This document shows positions 23,096 to 29,714 of a stretch of DNA of 35,261 nt, in pieces. This DNA comes from a virus, in the IMG/VR virus record IMGVR_UViG_3300010885_009282, positions 1 through 35,261 of that record. One strand, 5' to 3'. Position 1 is the first letter of the stretch, and every line of letters starts with the position of its first letter. The notes beneath the pieces were generated by a model. That model did not search any database. It worked only from the letters and a program-made list of their open reading frames with translations, and was not told where the DNA came from. A program made the position numbers and the translations under genes.

Positions 23096-24543
23096 TTATA
23101 GTTAACCTTTTCAGTTGTAAATGGATAATTTGCTTCTTTATAAAATTGCTTGCGTTTATTTAAATGTCGCTTTGCAAATTTACAATTACCAGTTACATCC
23201 CAAATTTGAACATGCTCTTTGTCAGCCGCTTTACGGATGCCTCTGCCGATGCTTTGGATGACTCTAACAAAAGACTTACCGGGCTCAATAAGAACAAGAT
23301 TAAAAATACGAGGTATATTGATCCCAACAGCAGCAACACCATATGTCGCAATAATAGTCCGATCCATAGTATCTGCAATCTCATCATAATGCCCTTTACG
23401 ATCTGCTGTCTTCATATCACCTGAGATAAAAATACTGTTGGGAATTCTTGCAGCAAGTTCTTCGCCTGCTGAAATACGATCAACTAAAATAAGTGTATTA
23501 CCAGTGTTAATAATTTCGCTTGTTAACTTGGCAACATAATCTAATCTCTCAGGATTAGTAGTTAGATATTTTAATTCTTTCTGATAGTCTGTGAACTCAC
23601 TATGTTCTTCAGTTTGAATAATGTTAACATGGCATTGTGCTAAAACACCTCTATCTTGAAGTTCACTCGCACTAAGTTTATTAATTACATCACCAATGGC
23701 AACTTTTAAACTGACAAACTCAAACTGTTCTTTTGGAATAGTTCCTGTTAATCCCCAACGGATTGGGATATGCCCCATGTGTTCTGTTAGCAACGCTTTA
23801 AGAACATCGGCTTTAGCCATATGTACTTCGTCAACGATAACAGCAACAACATCTTCAATGAATTCAGCAATAGTAAAGTCTGTTTCCTTTTCCTTCTTGA
23901 TGATGTTATTCAAACTCTGCCATGTGCAAATAGTGTGTGTTTTGCCATAGTCCTTACGATCACCAAAGTAAACCCCAACATCAAGTCCCAAGTTGATATA
24001 GTCTTCTTCCGTCTGTGTTACCAAACTCTTGTTAGGCACAATAACAAGTGTACGCCCATATTCTTGGCACTTGTAACTAAGGGCAGCAGTCATAATTGTC
24101 TTGCCGGCGCCTGTTGCTACCTCTTGTAGGCATTGTGGATTGGCAAGAAAATTATTGATAATTTCAACTTGATAGTCCCGTAGCATTACAGATTGGCCAG
24201 ACGCGGGATGACCCTTAGGCCATTTAAAATCACTAAATGCCTCTTCGTCAACTTCAATAAAGTCAAATTGTGGCGCTGGTGGACGCTGATCATCCAAATC
24301 AATATGTACGTTGCGGTCAGTCAGCCATTCAATGATATCTGGTAGTAAATTAACATATGTTGTGCCACTTAGTTGGAAGTAAGCAACCTTACCATCCCAG
24401 CGTCCCAATCTAACAGCAGGAAGATATCTTGCATAAGGCACTTCATATTTGAATTTTGCAACAAGGCGACGTCGCATATCAACATCAAGCCCTTCAACCT
24501 TACAGTTTACTTCGTCATGAATTACTATCTTACAACTTGCCAT
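23092..24543 (-). CDS. uvsW: UvsW-type DNA/RNA-DNA helicase
   Basis: 483 aa, near T4 UvsW length. This SF2 helicase unwinds branched DNA and R-loops and drives the switch from origin- to recombination-dependent replication. The N-terminal double-strand-binding domain (KIVIHDEVNCKVEG, GRWDGKVAYF) is followed by motif I ATGAGKT, motif II VDEVHMAK, GLTGT, and motif VI QSIGRGIRK. The start is placed at MASCKIV: a TATATT -10 box lies 6 bases upstream, and the earlier ATG at 24558 would lie upstream of that predicted start point. A leaderless message is therefore predicted. Confidence 0.92.
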   Translation of the reverse strand: MASCKIVIHDEVNCKVEGLDVDMRRRLVAKFKYEVPYARYLPAVRLGRWDGKVAYFQLSGTTYVNLLPDIIEWLTDRNVHIDLDDQRPPAPQFDFIEVDEEAFSDFKWPKGHPASGQSVMLRDYQVEIINNFLANPQCLQEVATGAGKTIMTAALSYKCQEYGRTLVIVPNKSLVTQTEEDYINLGLDVGVYFGDRKDYGKTHTICTWQSLNNIIKKEKETDFTIAEFIEDVVAVIVDEVHMAKADVLKALLTEHMGHIPIRWGLTGTIPKEQFEFVSLKVAIGDVINKLSASELQDRGVLAQCHVNIIQTEEHSEFTDYQKELKYLTTNPERLDYVAKLTSEIINTGNTLILVDRISAGEELAARIPNSIFISGDMKTADRKGHYDEIADTMDRTIIATYGVAAVGINIPRIFNLVLIEPGKSFVRVIQSIGRGIRKAADKEHVQIWDVTGNCKFAKRHLNKRKQFYKEANYPFTTEKVNYK

Positions 24544-24549
24544 TCTGTT

Positions 24550-24578
24550 AATATACATCCTATTGCTTTTGAAATCAA
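24550..24578 (-). promoter_or_regulatory. Sigma70-like promoter of uvsW, predicted leaderless
   Basis: TTGATT (24573-24578), 17-base spacer, TATATT (24550-24555), then 6 bases to the ATG. It lies just downstream of a terminator, which marks a transcription-unit boundary. Confidence 0.65.
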
Positions 24579-24585
24579 AATAAAA

Positions 24586-24612
24586 ACAGGCAACACATTA
24601 CATGCTGCCTGT
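24586..24612 (-). terminator. Intrinsic terminator before uvsW
   Basis: Minus strand: ACAGGCA, 13-base loop, TGCCTGT, then TTTTATTTT. It ends the early-type unit whose last gene stops at 24650. Confidence 0.8.
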
Positions 24613-24649
24613 CTAAATTACTAATAGTTAGTGGTGATAATATTAGTAA

Positions 24650-24949
24650 TTACTCTAATGTAGCCTCTACAATTTTCTTTAAATCATCTGATCTGCCAGT
24701 AAGTTTGAATTCGTTATAAGTGTCGCTTTTAATAATATAAACAACAACATCACTTGCTGATGCAGGCTTACCAGTATCTTTATTTTCACATTCCAATGCT
24801 TGGTTTTTCATTAGCCACGCTACAGCATGATACATGCCAATGGCATATCCGCCTTTAGAACCTTGACTAAATCCAAATCTAAACTGAAAAATAGTGTTAG
24901 CAATGAATAGTAGAAATAGTATACCAATCATCCAATAATCCAAGTACAT
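24650..24949 (-). CDS. Small membrane protein
   Basis: 99 aa from MYLDYWMIGILFLLFIANT. One N-terminal membrane helix (about residues 4-22) is followed by a soluble part of about 70 residues with a helix and strands (DVVVYIIKSDTYNEFKL). GGAG lies 7 bases before this ATG; a TTG two codons upstream is less likely. Family not recognised. It is the last gene before a strong terminator. A host inner-membrane target is plausible for such an early small protein. Confidence 0.7.
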   Translation of the reverse strand: MYLDYWMIGILFLLFIANTIFQFRFGFSQGSKGGYAIGMYHAVAWLMKNQALECENKDTGKPASASDVVVYIIKSDTYNEFKLTGRSDDLKKIVEATLE

Positions 24950-24963
24950 AAACAATCTCCTTA

Positions 24964-25167
24964 TTATTTACGCTGGAGTTCAGCACAAAGATCTTCTACC
25001 CATTTAGTATCACGCATATTCACAACATTCTCTAACCTATCCAGTCGTTCTAGTTCCAACTTAACTGGATCTGGCTTTTTATCAGTGTTATGATAAAAAG
25101 GCTGCATATGCTGTATCTTTAGACTAAACCCATACTGCCACTTTTTGAAATCGTCTTCACTGTTCAT
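24964..25167 (-). CDS. Small charged orphan
   Basis: 67 aa (MNSEDDFKKWQYGFSLKIQ), helical and highly charged, no family recognised. Its start overlaps the end of the preceding Cys-containing gene by 11 bases. It belongs to the run of small early-type genes downstream of the AAA+ ATPase. Confidence 0.65.
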   Translation of the reverse strand: MNSEDDFKKWQYGFSLKIQHMQPFYHNTDKKPDPVKLELERLDRLENVVNMRDTKWVEDLCAELQRK

Positions 25168-25387
25168 CTATTTCATCCTTCTTGATAAACTTACCGCATG
25201 TCTGACAGAATGCACCAACGTAAGTTTCAGTTTCGATCATTAGTTCTGCGAATGACAAAGGTATCTCCCATGCCATATCAACATGTCGCTTAAGAGCTTT
25301 GCTAGGACCTTTATAGTCATAGCAGGTAGTCCAATCACATGGACGATACCATTTACCTACACGGTCACAAAATTCAAAGTCTTTCAT
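25157..25387 (-). CDS. Small protein with CxxC zinc-ribbon-like motif
   Basis: 76 aa. The N-terminal cysteines (EFCDRVGKWYRPCDWTTC) and the C-terminal FCQTCGKF could bind a metal together. The middle is helical. No named family. Its ATG overlaps the stop of the 42-aa gene upstream (ATGA), indicating coupling. A small zinc protein that binds a host factor is possible but only inferred. Confidence 0.65.
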   Translation of the reverse strand: MKDFEFCDRVGKWYRPCDWTTCYDYKGPSKALKRHVDMAWEIPLSFAELMIETETYVGAFCQTCGKFIKKDEIDEQ

Positions 25388-25512
25388 GCCGCTTCCCTAT
25401 AGATCTCGAGATCATCATAGTCTCGCACAAGATCAACAACTTTAAAACGAGTATCGTTGACCCAGTAGCCCACTTCCCACACACGAAGTTCAGTGTTATA
25501 CCGACGCACCAT
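25384..25512 (-). CDS. 42-aa small protein
   Basis: A short frame, MVRRYNTELRVWEVGYW to the end EIYREAA. It has a GGGAG ribosome-binding site 9 bases before the ATG, and its stop overlaps the next start in an ATGA junction. The neat fit between two genes and the coupling at both ends support a real gene. It is charged with a predicted beta hairpin; function unknown. Confidence 0.65.
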   Translation of the reverse strand: MVRRYNTELRVWEVGYWVNDTRFKVVDLVRDYDDLEIYREAA

Positions 25513-25524
25513 TTTTAGTCTCCC

Positions 25525-26520
25525 TCAGAAAGCGTTCTTCATCAGCGTAACCTCTGCGGTACGCTTCCAGTTCATAGGCATAGTCTTACGAAGATCTGCA
25601 AGCTTAACAGCACAACGCAAGCTCATCTCACGCAAGCGAGTCTGGCACTCTTCCATGAAGGTCAAAATCTCAACGTCCTCACCATTCTGGAAGTTATATC
25701 CCTTAAACAGTTCGCCAGTATGAGCAATCTGCTTAATACGCAGAAGCTTGTCACGCATGGTATTCATGCTAAGGTCAATGTAGTGGCTACGAGACTCCAG
25801 CGCACTGAGATGGTCACGCAACTTGGCACTGCGAACATTTTCAAACTTAATGTTAGTAATAAAGATACACGCACCCTTAAAGTCAAACTTGTTGGGGATG
25901 CCCTCACGCTGAAGCAGCTTGCTGTCACTGTTCCAGTGGATGGTGCGCTTCTTGTTGGTGTCCAGCGCAGCCTTGAGAATGTTGAGACTAAGCTCGTCCA
26001 TCAAGATGCTATCGCAGTCGTCAAACACAAGTACATCGCCTTCCTTACTATACTCGTACAGTTTAGCATAAAGACCCAGCGCAGTAGTAGCACCCTTGAC
26101 CACTTCGAAACGGATGTCGCCGCCAATCATATTAAAGAGGTTAGCCTCTTCAAGTTTCTTAACGACATTAAAACTCTTACCAACACCCGGGGGTCCGACA
26201 ACAATCATTGAGCGCACAACACCGTCAACAACTGCCTGCGTCATTGAATCCATAATGTCAAAGCGTTCGCCGATACGCTCCATAACTGCCTCGTCGCTTT
26301 CCTCTACCTTAGCAGCAACGATAGGCATAGTAACTTCGCCGTCAATTTCATATTCTGTAGGGTCCACTGTAATGCGGATGCGATCACGACCCATTGAAGT
26401 TCCATCTACTGTCACGTAACCTCCCTTAGCACCTTCTTGGTAGTCCTTAACTAGCGGAAAGGACATGTTAATGATGGGAGAATTGCGATACGTTCCCGAC
26501 TTAATAAGCACATTAGCCAT
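25525..26520 (-). CDS. AAA+ family ATPase
   Basis: 331 aa. VVGPPGVGKS (Walker A, about residues 107-116), DVLVFDDCD (Walker B, about 161-169) and FITNIKFENV (sensor-1-like) define an AAA+ core. The C-terminal part is helical (MEECQTRLREMSLRCAVKLADLRK). The N-terminal 95 residues have no known motif. It is not gp44: the arrangement and N-terminus differ, and no clamp-loader signature is seen. Its codon use looks more G+C-rich than its neighbours. It has its own TTGACG/TATTAT promoter. Possible roles include host takeover or remodelling of a DNA or protein complex. Confidence 0.85.
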   Translation of the reverse strand: MANVLIKSGTYRNSPIINMSFPLVKDYQEGAKGGYVTVDGTSMGRDRIRITVDPTEYEIDGEVTMPIVAAKVEESDEAVMERIGERFDIMDSMTQAVVDGVVRSMIVVGPPGVGKSFNVVKKLEEANLFNMIGGDIRFEVVKGATTALGLYAKLYEYSKEGDVLVFDDCDSILMDELSLNILKAALDTNKKRTIHWNSDSKLLQREGIPNKFDFKGACIFITNIKFENVRSAKLRDHLSALESRSHYIDLSMNTMRDKLLRIKQIAHTGELFKGYNFQNGEDVEILTFMEECQTRLREMSLRCAVKLADLRKTMPMNWKRTAEVTLMKNAF

Positions 26521-26551
26521 TGTGTACCTCGTTTGTTTGGATTACAATTAT

Positions 26552-26579
26552 ATAATAGCATCGTATACTACGACGTCAA
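26552..26579 (-). promoter_or_regulatory. Early-type sigma70 promoter of AAA+ gene
   Basis: TTGACG (26574-26579), 16-base spacer, TATTAT (26552-26557). The ATG is about 32 bases downstream. It shares the 16-base spacer with the three neighbouring promoters. Confidence 0.75.
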
Positions 26580-26818
26580 CCTACTTGTTGGAAGAATCCA
26601 TCAACAAGTTCCTGCATATCCCGGTCCAAAGATGCATACATCTTTCCCGTTGTATCATTTACTGCTTCCACAAAATCTTGGTAGTCCATCTCATCTAAGT
26701 GAGTAGCAACACAGTGAATATAACTTTCTTTAGCATTTAAGAACGTACGACGTTCCAAAAAGTTCACATGGACTACATTGTCCAAAAACTCATTTACAGA
26801 GGAAGTTTCAAAAGTCAT
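26576..26818 (-). CDS. Small acidic early-type protein
   Basis: 80 aa, acidic and helical (ESYIHCVATHLDEMDYQDFV, DRDMQELVDGFFQQVG); no family recognised. It is a single gene between two sigma70-like promoters, and its stop lies within the next promoter's -35 region. GGAGCC precedes the ATG. Early host-takeover proteins often have this size, charge and placement; this is inference. Confidence 0.7.
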   Translation of the reverse strand: MTFETSSVNEFLDNVVHVNFLERRTFLNAKESYIHCVATHLDEMDYQDFVEAVNDTTGKMYASLDRDMQELVDGFFQQVG

Positions 26819-26843
26819 GCTTGGCTCCTTTGTTTGTATTACT

Positions 26844-26871
26844 ATAATACGCTCAAACTAGTATACGTCAA
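26844..26871 (-). promoter_or_regulatory. Early-type sigma70 promoter
   Basis: TTGACG (26866-26871), 16-base spacer, TATTAT (26844-26849). A copy of a 25-base repeat with a GTAAC/GTTAC inverted repeat lies directly upstream. Confidence 0.75.
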
Positions 26872-26891
26872 CTGGAATTTTGTAACAAATT
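26867..26891. repeat. 25-base direct repeat upstream of early promoter, copy 1
   Basis: Identical to 27232-27256. It joins the -35 box to an A/T tract and ends in GTAAC, which with GTTAC at 26894-26898 forms a 5-bp inverted repeat with a 7-base spacer. Confidence 0.85.
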
Positions 26892-26894
26892 GTG

Positions 26895-27182
26895 TTACAT
26901 TGACCAGTATGTCTCACTGGCGGGACTGCAACACATGGGAGTATTAACGCTCTCTTGATAGGTTTTGCCCGTCATCAAATTAGTGCGTGTAACAGTAGCA
27001 GCAATGTTCTGCGTATAAAAAGCAACTTCAGCAATGGCAAGTTGATTGGGATCATACTTGATACGTTTGATCATGCGAGTGCGAGCAGCCTTAGCAGCAG
27101 CCTCAGTCTTATAAGTCTCACGACCCCAACGCTTCTCATTAACAGTTTGGGTAGTTCCAACATTGTAAACGACGTAAGACAT
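26895..27182 (-). CDS. Small basic early-type protein
   Basis: 95 aa from MSYVVYNVGTTQTV. Strand-rich N-terminus, a Lys/Arg-rich helix (AAAKAARTRMIKRIKYDP), then strands. The pattern suggests a small nucleic-acid-binding fold, but no family is assigned. GAGGAG lies 7 bases before the chosen ATG, so the ATG 36 bases upstream is rejected. Its stop lies inside a repeated inverted-repeat element, so transcription ends or is regulated there. Confidence 0.7.
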   Translation of the reverse strand: MSYVVYNVGTTQTVNEKRWGRETYKTEAAAKAARTRMIKRIKYDPNQLAIAEVAFYTQNIAATVTRTNLMTGKTYQESVNTPMCCSPASETYWSM

Positions 27183-27208
27183 GCTGCTCTCCTCATTCCC
27201 TATAATAC

Positions 27209-27236
27209 ATAATAGCATGGACTACATATCAGTCAA
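27209..27236 (-). promoter_or_regulatory. Early-type sigma70 promoter
   Basis: TTGACT (27231-27236), 16-base spacer, TATTAT (27209-27214), with the second copy of the 25-base repeat directly upstream. Confidence 0.75.
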
Positions 27237-27256
27237 CTGGAATTTTGTAACAAATT
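27232..27256. repeat. 25-base direct repeat upstream of early promoter, copy 2
   Basis: Identical to 26867-26891; GTAAC here pairs with GTTAC at 27259-27263. Arms, spacer length and distance to the -35 box are the same in both copies. Confidence 0.85.
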
Positions 27257-27450
27257 TAGTTACGATTAAGCCAATCTTTTGTGTATTTAATAAGCAATTC
27301 GACGATCTGACCGGCGTCATGATTACCAATCTTGTCAGGATTTAGCATGGATTCTAGATAGCAATCCACATCTAAGTTTCGTGAAATTGCATACTCAGTT
27401 GCAAGTGTAACAAGATACATTACACGCTCTTCGGTAAGTTCTGTGTGCAT
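27256..27450 (-). CDS. Small acidic early-type protein
   Basis: 64 aa from MHTELTEERVMYLVTLATEY, a helical acidic protein without recognised family. GAGAGA lies 6 bases before this ATG; an ATG 15 bases earlier is possible. It is the first gene of the early-type block in transcription order, with a TTGACA promoter 22 bases upstream. Confidence 0.65.
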   Translation of the reverse strand: MHTELTEERVMYLVTLATEYAISRNLDVDCYLESMLNPDKIGNHDAGQIVELLIKYTKDWLNRN

Positions 27451-27471
27451 TTGTTTCTCTCTCATATTGCT

Positions 27472-27499
27472 ATAGTATACTCAAACAAGATGCTGTCAA
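27472..27499 (-). promoter_or_regulatory. Early-type sigma70 promoter
   Basis: TTGACA (27494-27499), 16-base spacer, TACTAT (27472-27477). It faces away from the plus-strand adhesin gene, whose late-like motif starts 4 bases beyond it. Confidence 0.7.
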
Positions 27500-27502
27500 C
27501 CT

Positions 27503-27510
27503 GATAAATA
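27503..27510 (+). promoter_or_regulatory. Late-promoter-like GATAAATA for adhesin gene
   Basis: Plus-strand GATAAATA, one mismatch to TATAAATA, 20 bases before the ATG at 27531, with GGAA between. Confidence 0.5.
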
Positions 27511-27530
27511 TTATAAAATGGAATAGAAAA

Positions 27531-28271
27531 ATGACAATACATGCTTCTGGTACTCCACTTACAATGACTCAGATTGCTGCTGAATTTACTGGTTACAATT
27601 TAGGCAGTAAAAGAGGTGGTGGTTGGTATGTAGATGGTGCTCTAACAAACGGGACATTTGGATCAACTAATTTAAAATTTAGTGATTTTTATGGGAAAAG
27701 ACTTACAGATCCAGCAGGGGCAAGTAGTACAACAATTGGACCAACAGCAACAATCTCATGGCCAGTACCTCTTTACCGTAATTCAATAACTTTTAATGCA
27801 TGGGCAGGGGGAGGCGGTGGAAGTGATAATGCTGCCGGAACCACTGTTACATTACCTACTACTACATTATCAGCAAATCGAGGTAGACCATATGGTAATG
27901 GCGTAGGCACTGCAACAGGCGGTGATATAAACGAAAGTGGTGCGCCAGGTACTTATTATAACGGCGGAAATTCTGGTGGAATGGCATATGGTGGCGGCGC
28001 TGGAGCAGCACAGCCGGGAACAAATAACGGTTACGCAAACGGTAGTACCCCAGGTGGCGGAGGTAGTGGTTATTATTACAACGATGGATCGCCCTATCCA
28101 GCTATTGGTGGAACTCCGGGCGCAAGTGGAGGCGGATTTGCAAGAAAAACCTATACACCTGCCGAGTTACCATATGGTAGTAACATACCCATTACAGTTG
28201 GTGCAGGTGGTACAAATAGTGCTACTGCAGGTGCTGGCGGCGCTGGACGAGTTACTATTTCTTGGACTTAA
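27531..28271 (+). CDS. Glycine-rich fibre/adhesin-like protein
   Basis: 246 aa. The N-terminal 60 residues (MTIHASGTPLTMTQIAAEFT to FSDFYGK) form a small module seen in fibre-tip and structural proteins of marine T4-type phages. After a linker comes a region of Gly-rich motifs (AWAGGGGGS, YGGGAGAAQPG, GGGGSGYYY, GASGGGF). These resemble the polyglycine sandwich of T4-type adhesin gp38. It ends in beta-strand sequence GRVTISWT. It probably binds a host receptor at the fibre tip. It is a lone plus-strand gene with its own late-like motif. Confidence 0.65.
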   Translation: MTIHASGTPLTMTQIAAEFTGYNLGSKRGGGWYVDGALTNGTFGSTNLKFSDFYGKRLTDPAGASSTTIGPTATISWPVPLYRNSITFNAWAGGGGGSDNAAGTTVTLPTTTLSANRGRPYGNGVGTATGGDINESGAPGTYYNGGNSGGMAYGGGAGAAQPGTNNGYANGSTPGGGGSGYYYNDGSPYPAIGGTPGASGGGFARKTYTPAELPYGSNIPITVGAGGTNSATAGAGGAGRVTISWT

Positions 28272-28963
28272 TCATCTCTATATAATTCTCGAGGCCATGG
28301 CTGTGTATAATGCATACCGCCTTCTTCAAAACTACGAGCAATTTCAAAAGCAATTGGATTGCCACTACCTAACCATGCTTCGTGATCAAACCTCCAATGC
28401 CCATGTCCTTTAAACTGAGTTGCATTTGCAGATAATAACTTATGTGGATGAACTAATGGTTGAAGTTTAGCAACATAATTGCTATTAGCCCACCAAAAAT
28501 TACTTGAGTGATGAGGCCAAGGTTCAACTTCCCAATTTGGGGCACTTGTATCATTTACTTCCAATGCCTTAAGATTATCTTCCCAGCGTTCAATGATACA
28601 CCAATTAAGCCAATTACGCCAATCTTCAACATTAGGGTTTCCCCATCGAGTTAGGCCCTTCATATGAATATAGCAAATTGCAAATGGTTCTTCTGCTTCT
28701 TTGCATTGTTCTTGCATAAAAGTAAGAGCAGGATATTCCCAAAGAGCAGCACTATCGCAAACACTAGTAAAACATAGATTTTTATATTCAGGGCGTGCAT
28801 CTATAAGTGGAGTAAATGTACGCTTACGTCCGTTACCCATGAGGATAACTTGATCTGCTGCATCCATAAGACCGCTTTTAACTATACATTCCCACTGCTG
28901 GTCAAATACTTCACGCCAATGTGCTAGTTCGTTTAAATTCCAGAATACCTTAATCTTTTTCAT
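28268..28963 (-). CDS. Glycosyltransferase-like protein
   Basis: 231 aa. FAICYIHMKGLTRWGNPNV and HHSSNFWWANSNYVAKLQPL match the YxHxKG and NFWWA patterns of glycosyltransferase-like proteins found in phages and surface-polysaccharide loci. No DxD is obvious, so donor and acceptor are unknown. AGG lies 6 bases before the ATG. The tRNA-Ala gene ends 22 bases upstream on the same strand. It overlaps the convergent adhesin gene by 4 bases. With the nearby epimerase and methyltransferase it may modify virion or host glycans. Confidence 0.5.
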   Translation of the reverse strand: MKKIKVFWNLNELAHWREVFDQQWECIVKSGLMDAADQVILMGNGRKRTFTPLIDARPEYKNLCFTSVCDSAALWEYPALTFMQEQCKEAEEPFAICYIHMKGLTRWGNPNVEDWRNWLNWCIIERWEDNLKALEVNDTSAPNWEVEPWPHHSSNFWWANSNYVAKLQPLVHPHKLLSANATQFKGHGHWRFDHEAWLGSGNPIAFEIARSFEEGGMHYTQPWPRELYRDD

Positions 28964-28985
28964 TGAAACCTATTTTCTAATTGAT

Positions 28986-29060
28986 TGGTGGAGGCCCGGG
29001 GAATCGAACCCCATAGACAATTTCCGTGCAAGGGAAATCCGTACACCCACTACTGCCCCC
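28986..29060 (-). tRNA. tRNA-Ala (anticodon UGC), CCA encoded
   Basis: 75 bases including an encoded 3' CCA. The acceptor GGGGGCA pairs with GGCCTCC and contains the G3.U70 wobble, the key alanine identity element, with one A7/G66 mismatch. The anticodon stem TTTCC/GGAAA encloses CTTGCAC, so the anticodon is TGC, reading GCA. The T-arm is GGGG-TTCGATT-CCCC. Only about 16 bases lie between acceptor and anticodon stems, giving an unusually short D-arm, and the variable region is 7 bases. It probably boosts GCA decoding. Confidence 0.85.
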
Positions 29061-29077
29061 ATTTGTTATATTATATA

Positions 29078-29383
29078 TCACTTTACCTGAGCCGCCGCAA
29101 TAATATTCTTGGTTCTACGACGTTCAATTTGAGCAATAATATCATCACAGAATTCAGTTTTAATATCGATGTCAGCAGTTGTCATGCTGCTTTCGAGATT
29201 ATCTCTTTCATCTTTAATTAATTGTACAACATACTTCATCTCTTTGTCAACAACTTCAGCATGTTTCCAAGCTTGAAATTCTTTCATTAACGCTATCATT
29301 TGACGCACAACATAAATTAGACAACCCAGCAAGCCAATATTACAGATTAGCAGCCACATATCCATCACAGTGACAAATTTCAT
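29078..29383 (-). CDS. Small membrane-anchored helical protein
   Basis: 101 aa. One N-terminal membrane helix (MWLLICNIGLLGCLIYVV) is followed by a long charged coiled-coil-like helix (KDERDNLESS, IIAQIERRRTK). The layout resembles Rz-like spanins and phage-host membrane proteins, but no lipoprotein partner is seen next to it. AGGA lies about 6 bases before the ATG, directly after the stop of the 74-aa gene. Co-transcribed with that gene from the promoter at 29657. Confidence 0.7.
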   Translation of the reverse strand: MKFVTVMDMWLLICNIGLLGCLIYVVRQMIALMKEFQAWKHAEVVDKEMKYVVQLIKDERDNLESSMTTADIDIKTEFCDDIIAQIERRRTKNIIAAAQVK

Positions 29384-29608
29384 TTAATCCTCCAGGAAGT
29401 AAGTTTTACGAATAGCAGGATACTCATCAATAGCAGCACGAACAGCCATATTAAACGCTTCTCTCATACGCAGTTTAGCAGGCTCTGCCCTCGAATCAAT
29501 TATTTCGATTGCTTGTTTATAATTATGATTTTCTTCTTCCATCCACGCATCGTCACGGGCATCAACAAACTCTTCAAGTGCTACTAGAAACTTATCAAAA
29601 TGATCCAT
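29384..29608 (-). CDS. Small acidic helical protein
   Basis: 74 aa (MDHFDKFLVALEEFVDARDD), fully helical and acidic, without recognised family. GAGGTAATAG lies before its ATG as a ribosome-binding site. It has a strong TTGACA/TATATT promoter. It is adjacent to the membrane protein gene and may act with it. Confidence 0.7.
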   Translation of the reverse strand: MDHFDKFLVALEEFVDARDDAWMEEENHNYKQAIEIIDSRAEPAKLRMREAFNMAVRAAIDEYPAIRKTYFLED

Positions 29609-29629
29609 ATCTATTACCTCAATATTGCT

Positions 29630-29657
29630 AATATAACAGAATTAAAAACATTGTCAA
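29630..29657 (-). promoter_or_regulatory. Sigma70 promoter, consensus -35
   Basis: TTGACA (29652-29657), 16-base spacer, TATATT (29630-29635), 21 bases before the ATG, just downstream of the terminator of the outer-membrane barrel gene. Confidence 0.78.
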
Positions 29658-29671
29658 ATAAAAGTCGTGAA

Positions 29672-29701
29672 AAAAGGTGCTACAAATAAGCAGCACCTTT
29701 T
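29672..29701 (-). terminator. Intrinsic terminator of outer-membrane barrel gene
   Basis: Minus strand: AAAAGGTGCT, 10-base loop, AGCACCTTTT, then TT. A 10-bp stem with T-run 14 bases past the stop codon. Confidence 0.88.
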
Positions 29702-29714
29702 CACCCAGTTCTAA

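Noticed and set aside
25720-26419. Plus-strand open frames opposite the AAA+ gene
   Set aside because: The minus strand encodes clear Walker motifs; the plus frames have no motif and no ribosome-binding site.
25525-26520. Clamp-loader large subunit gp44
   Set aside because: Only generic AAA+ motifs are visible; the N-terminal domain and context do not match gp44.
28985-29221. Plus-strand frame beginning MVEARGIEPHRQFP
   Set aside because: Its first part is a translation of the reverse complement of the tRNA gene, a common false protein.
29078-29383. Confident Rz-type spanin
   Set aside because: The layout fits, but no nested or adjacent lipoprotein partner is seen.
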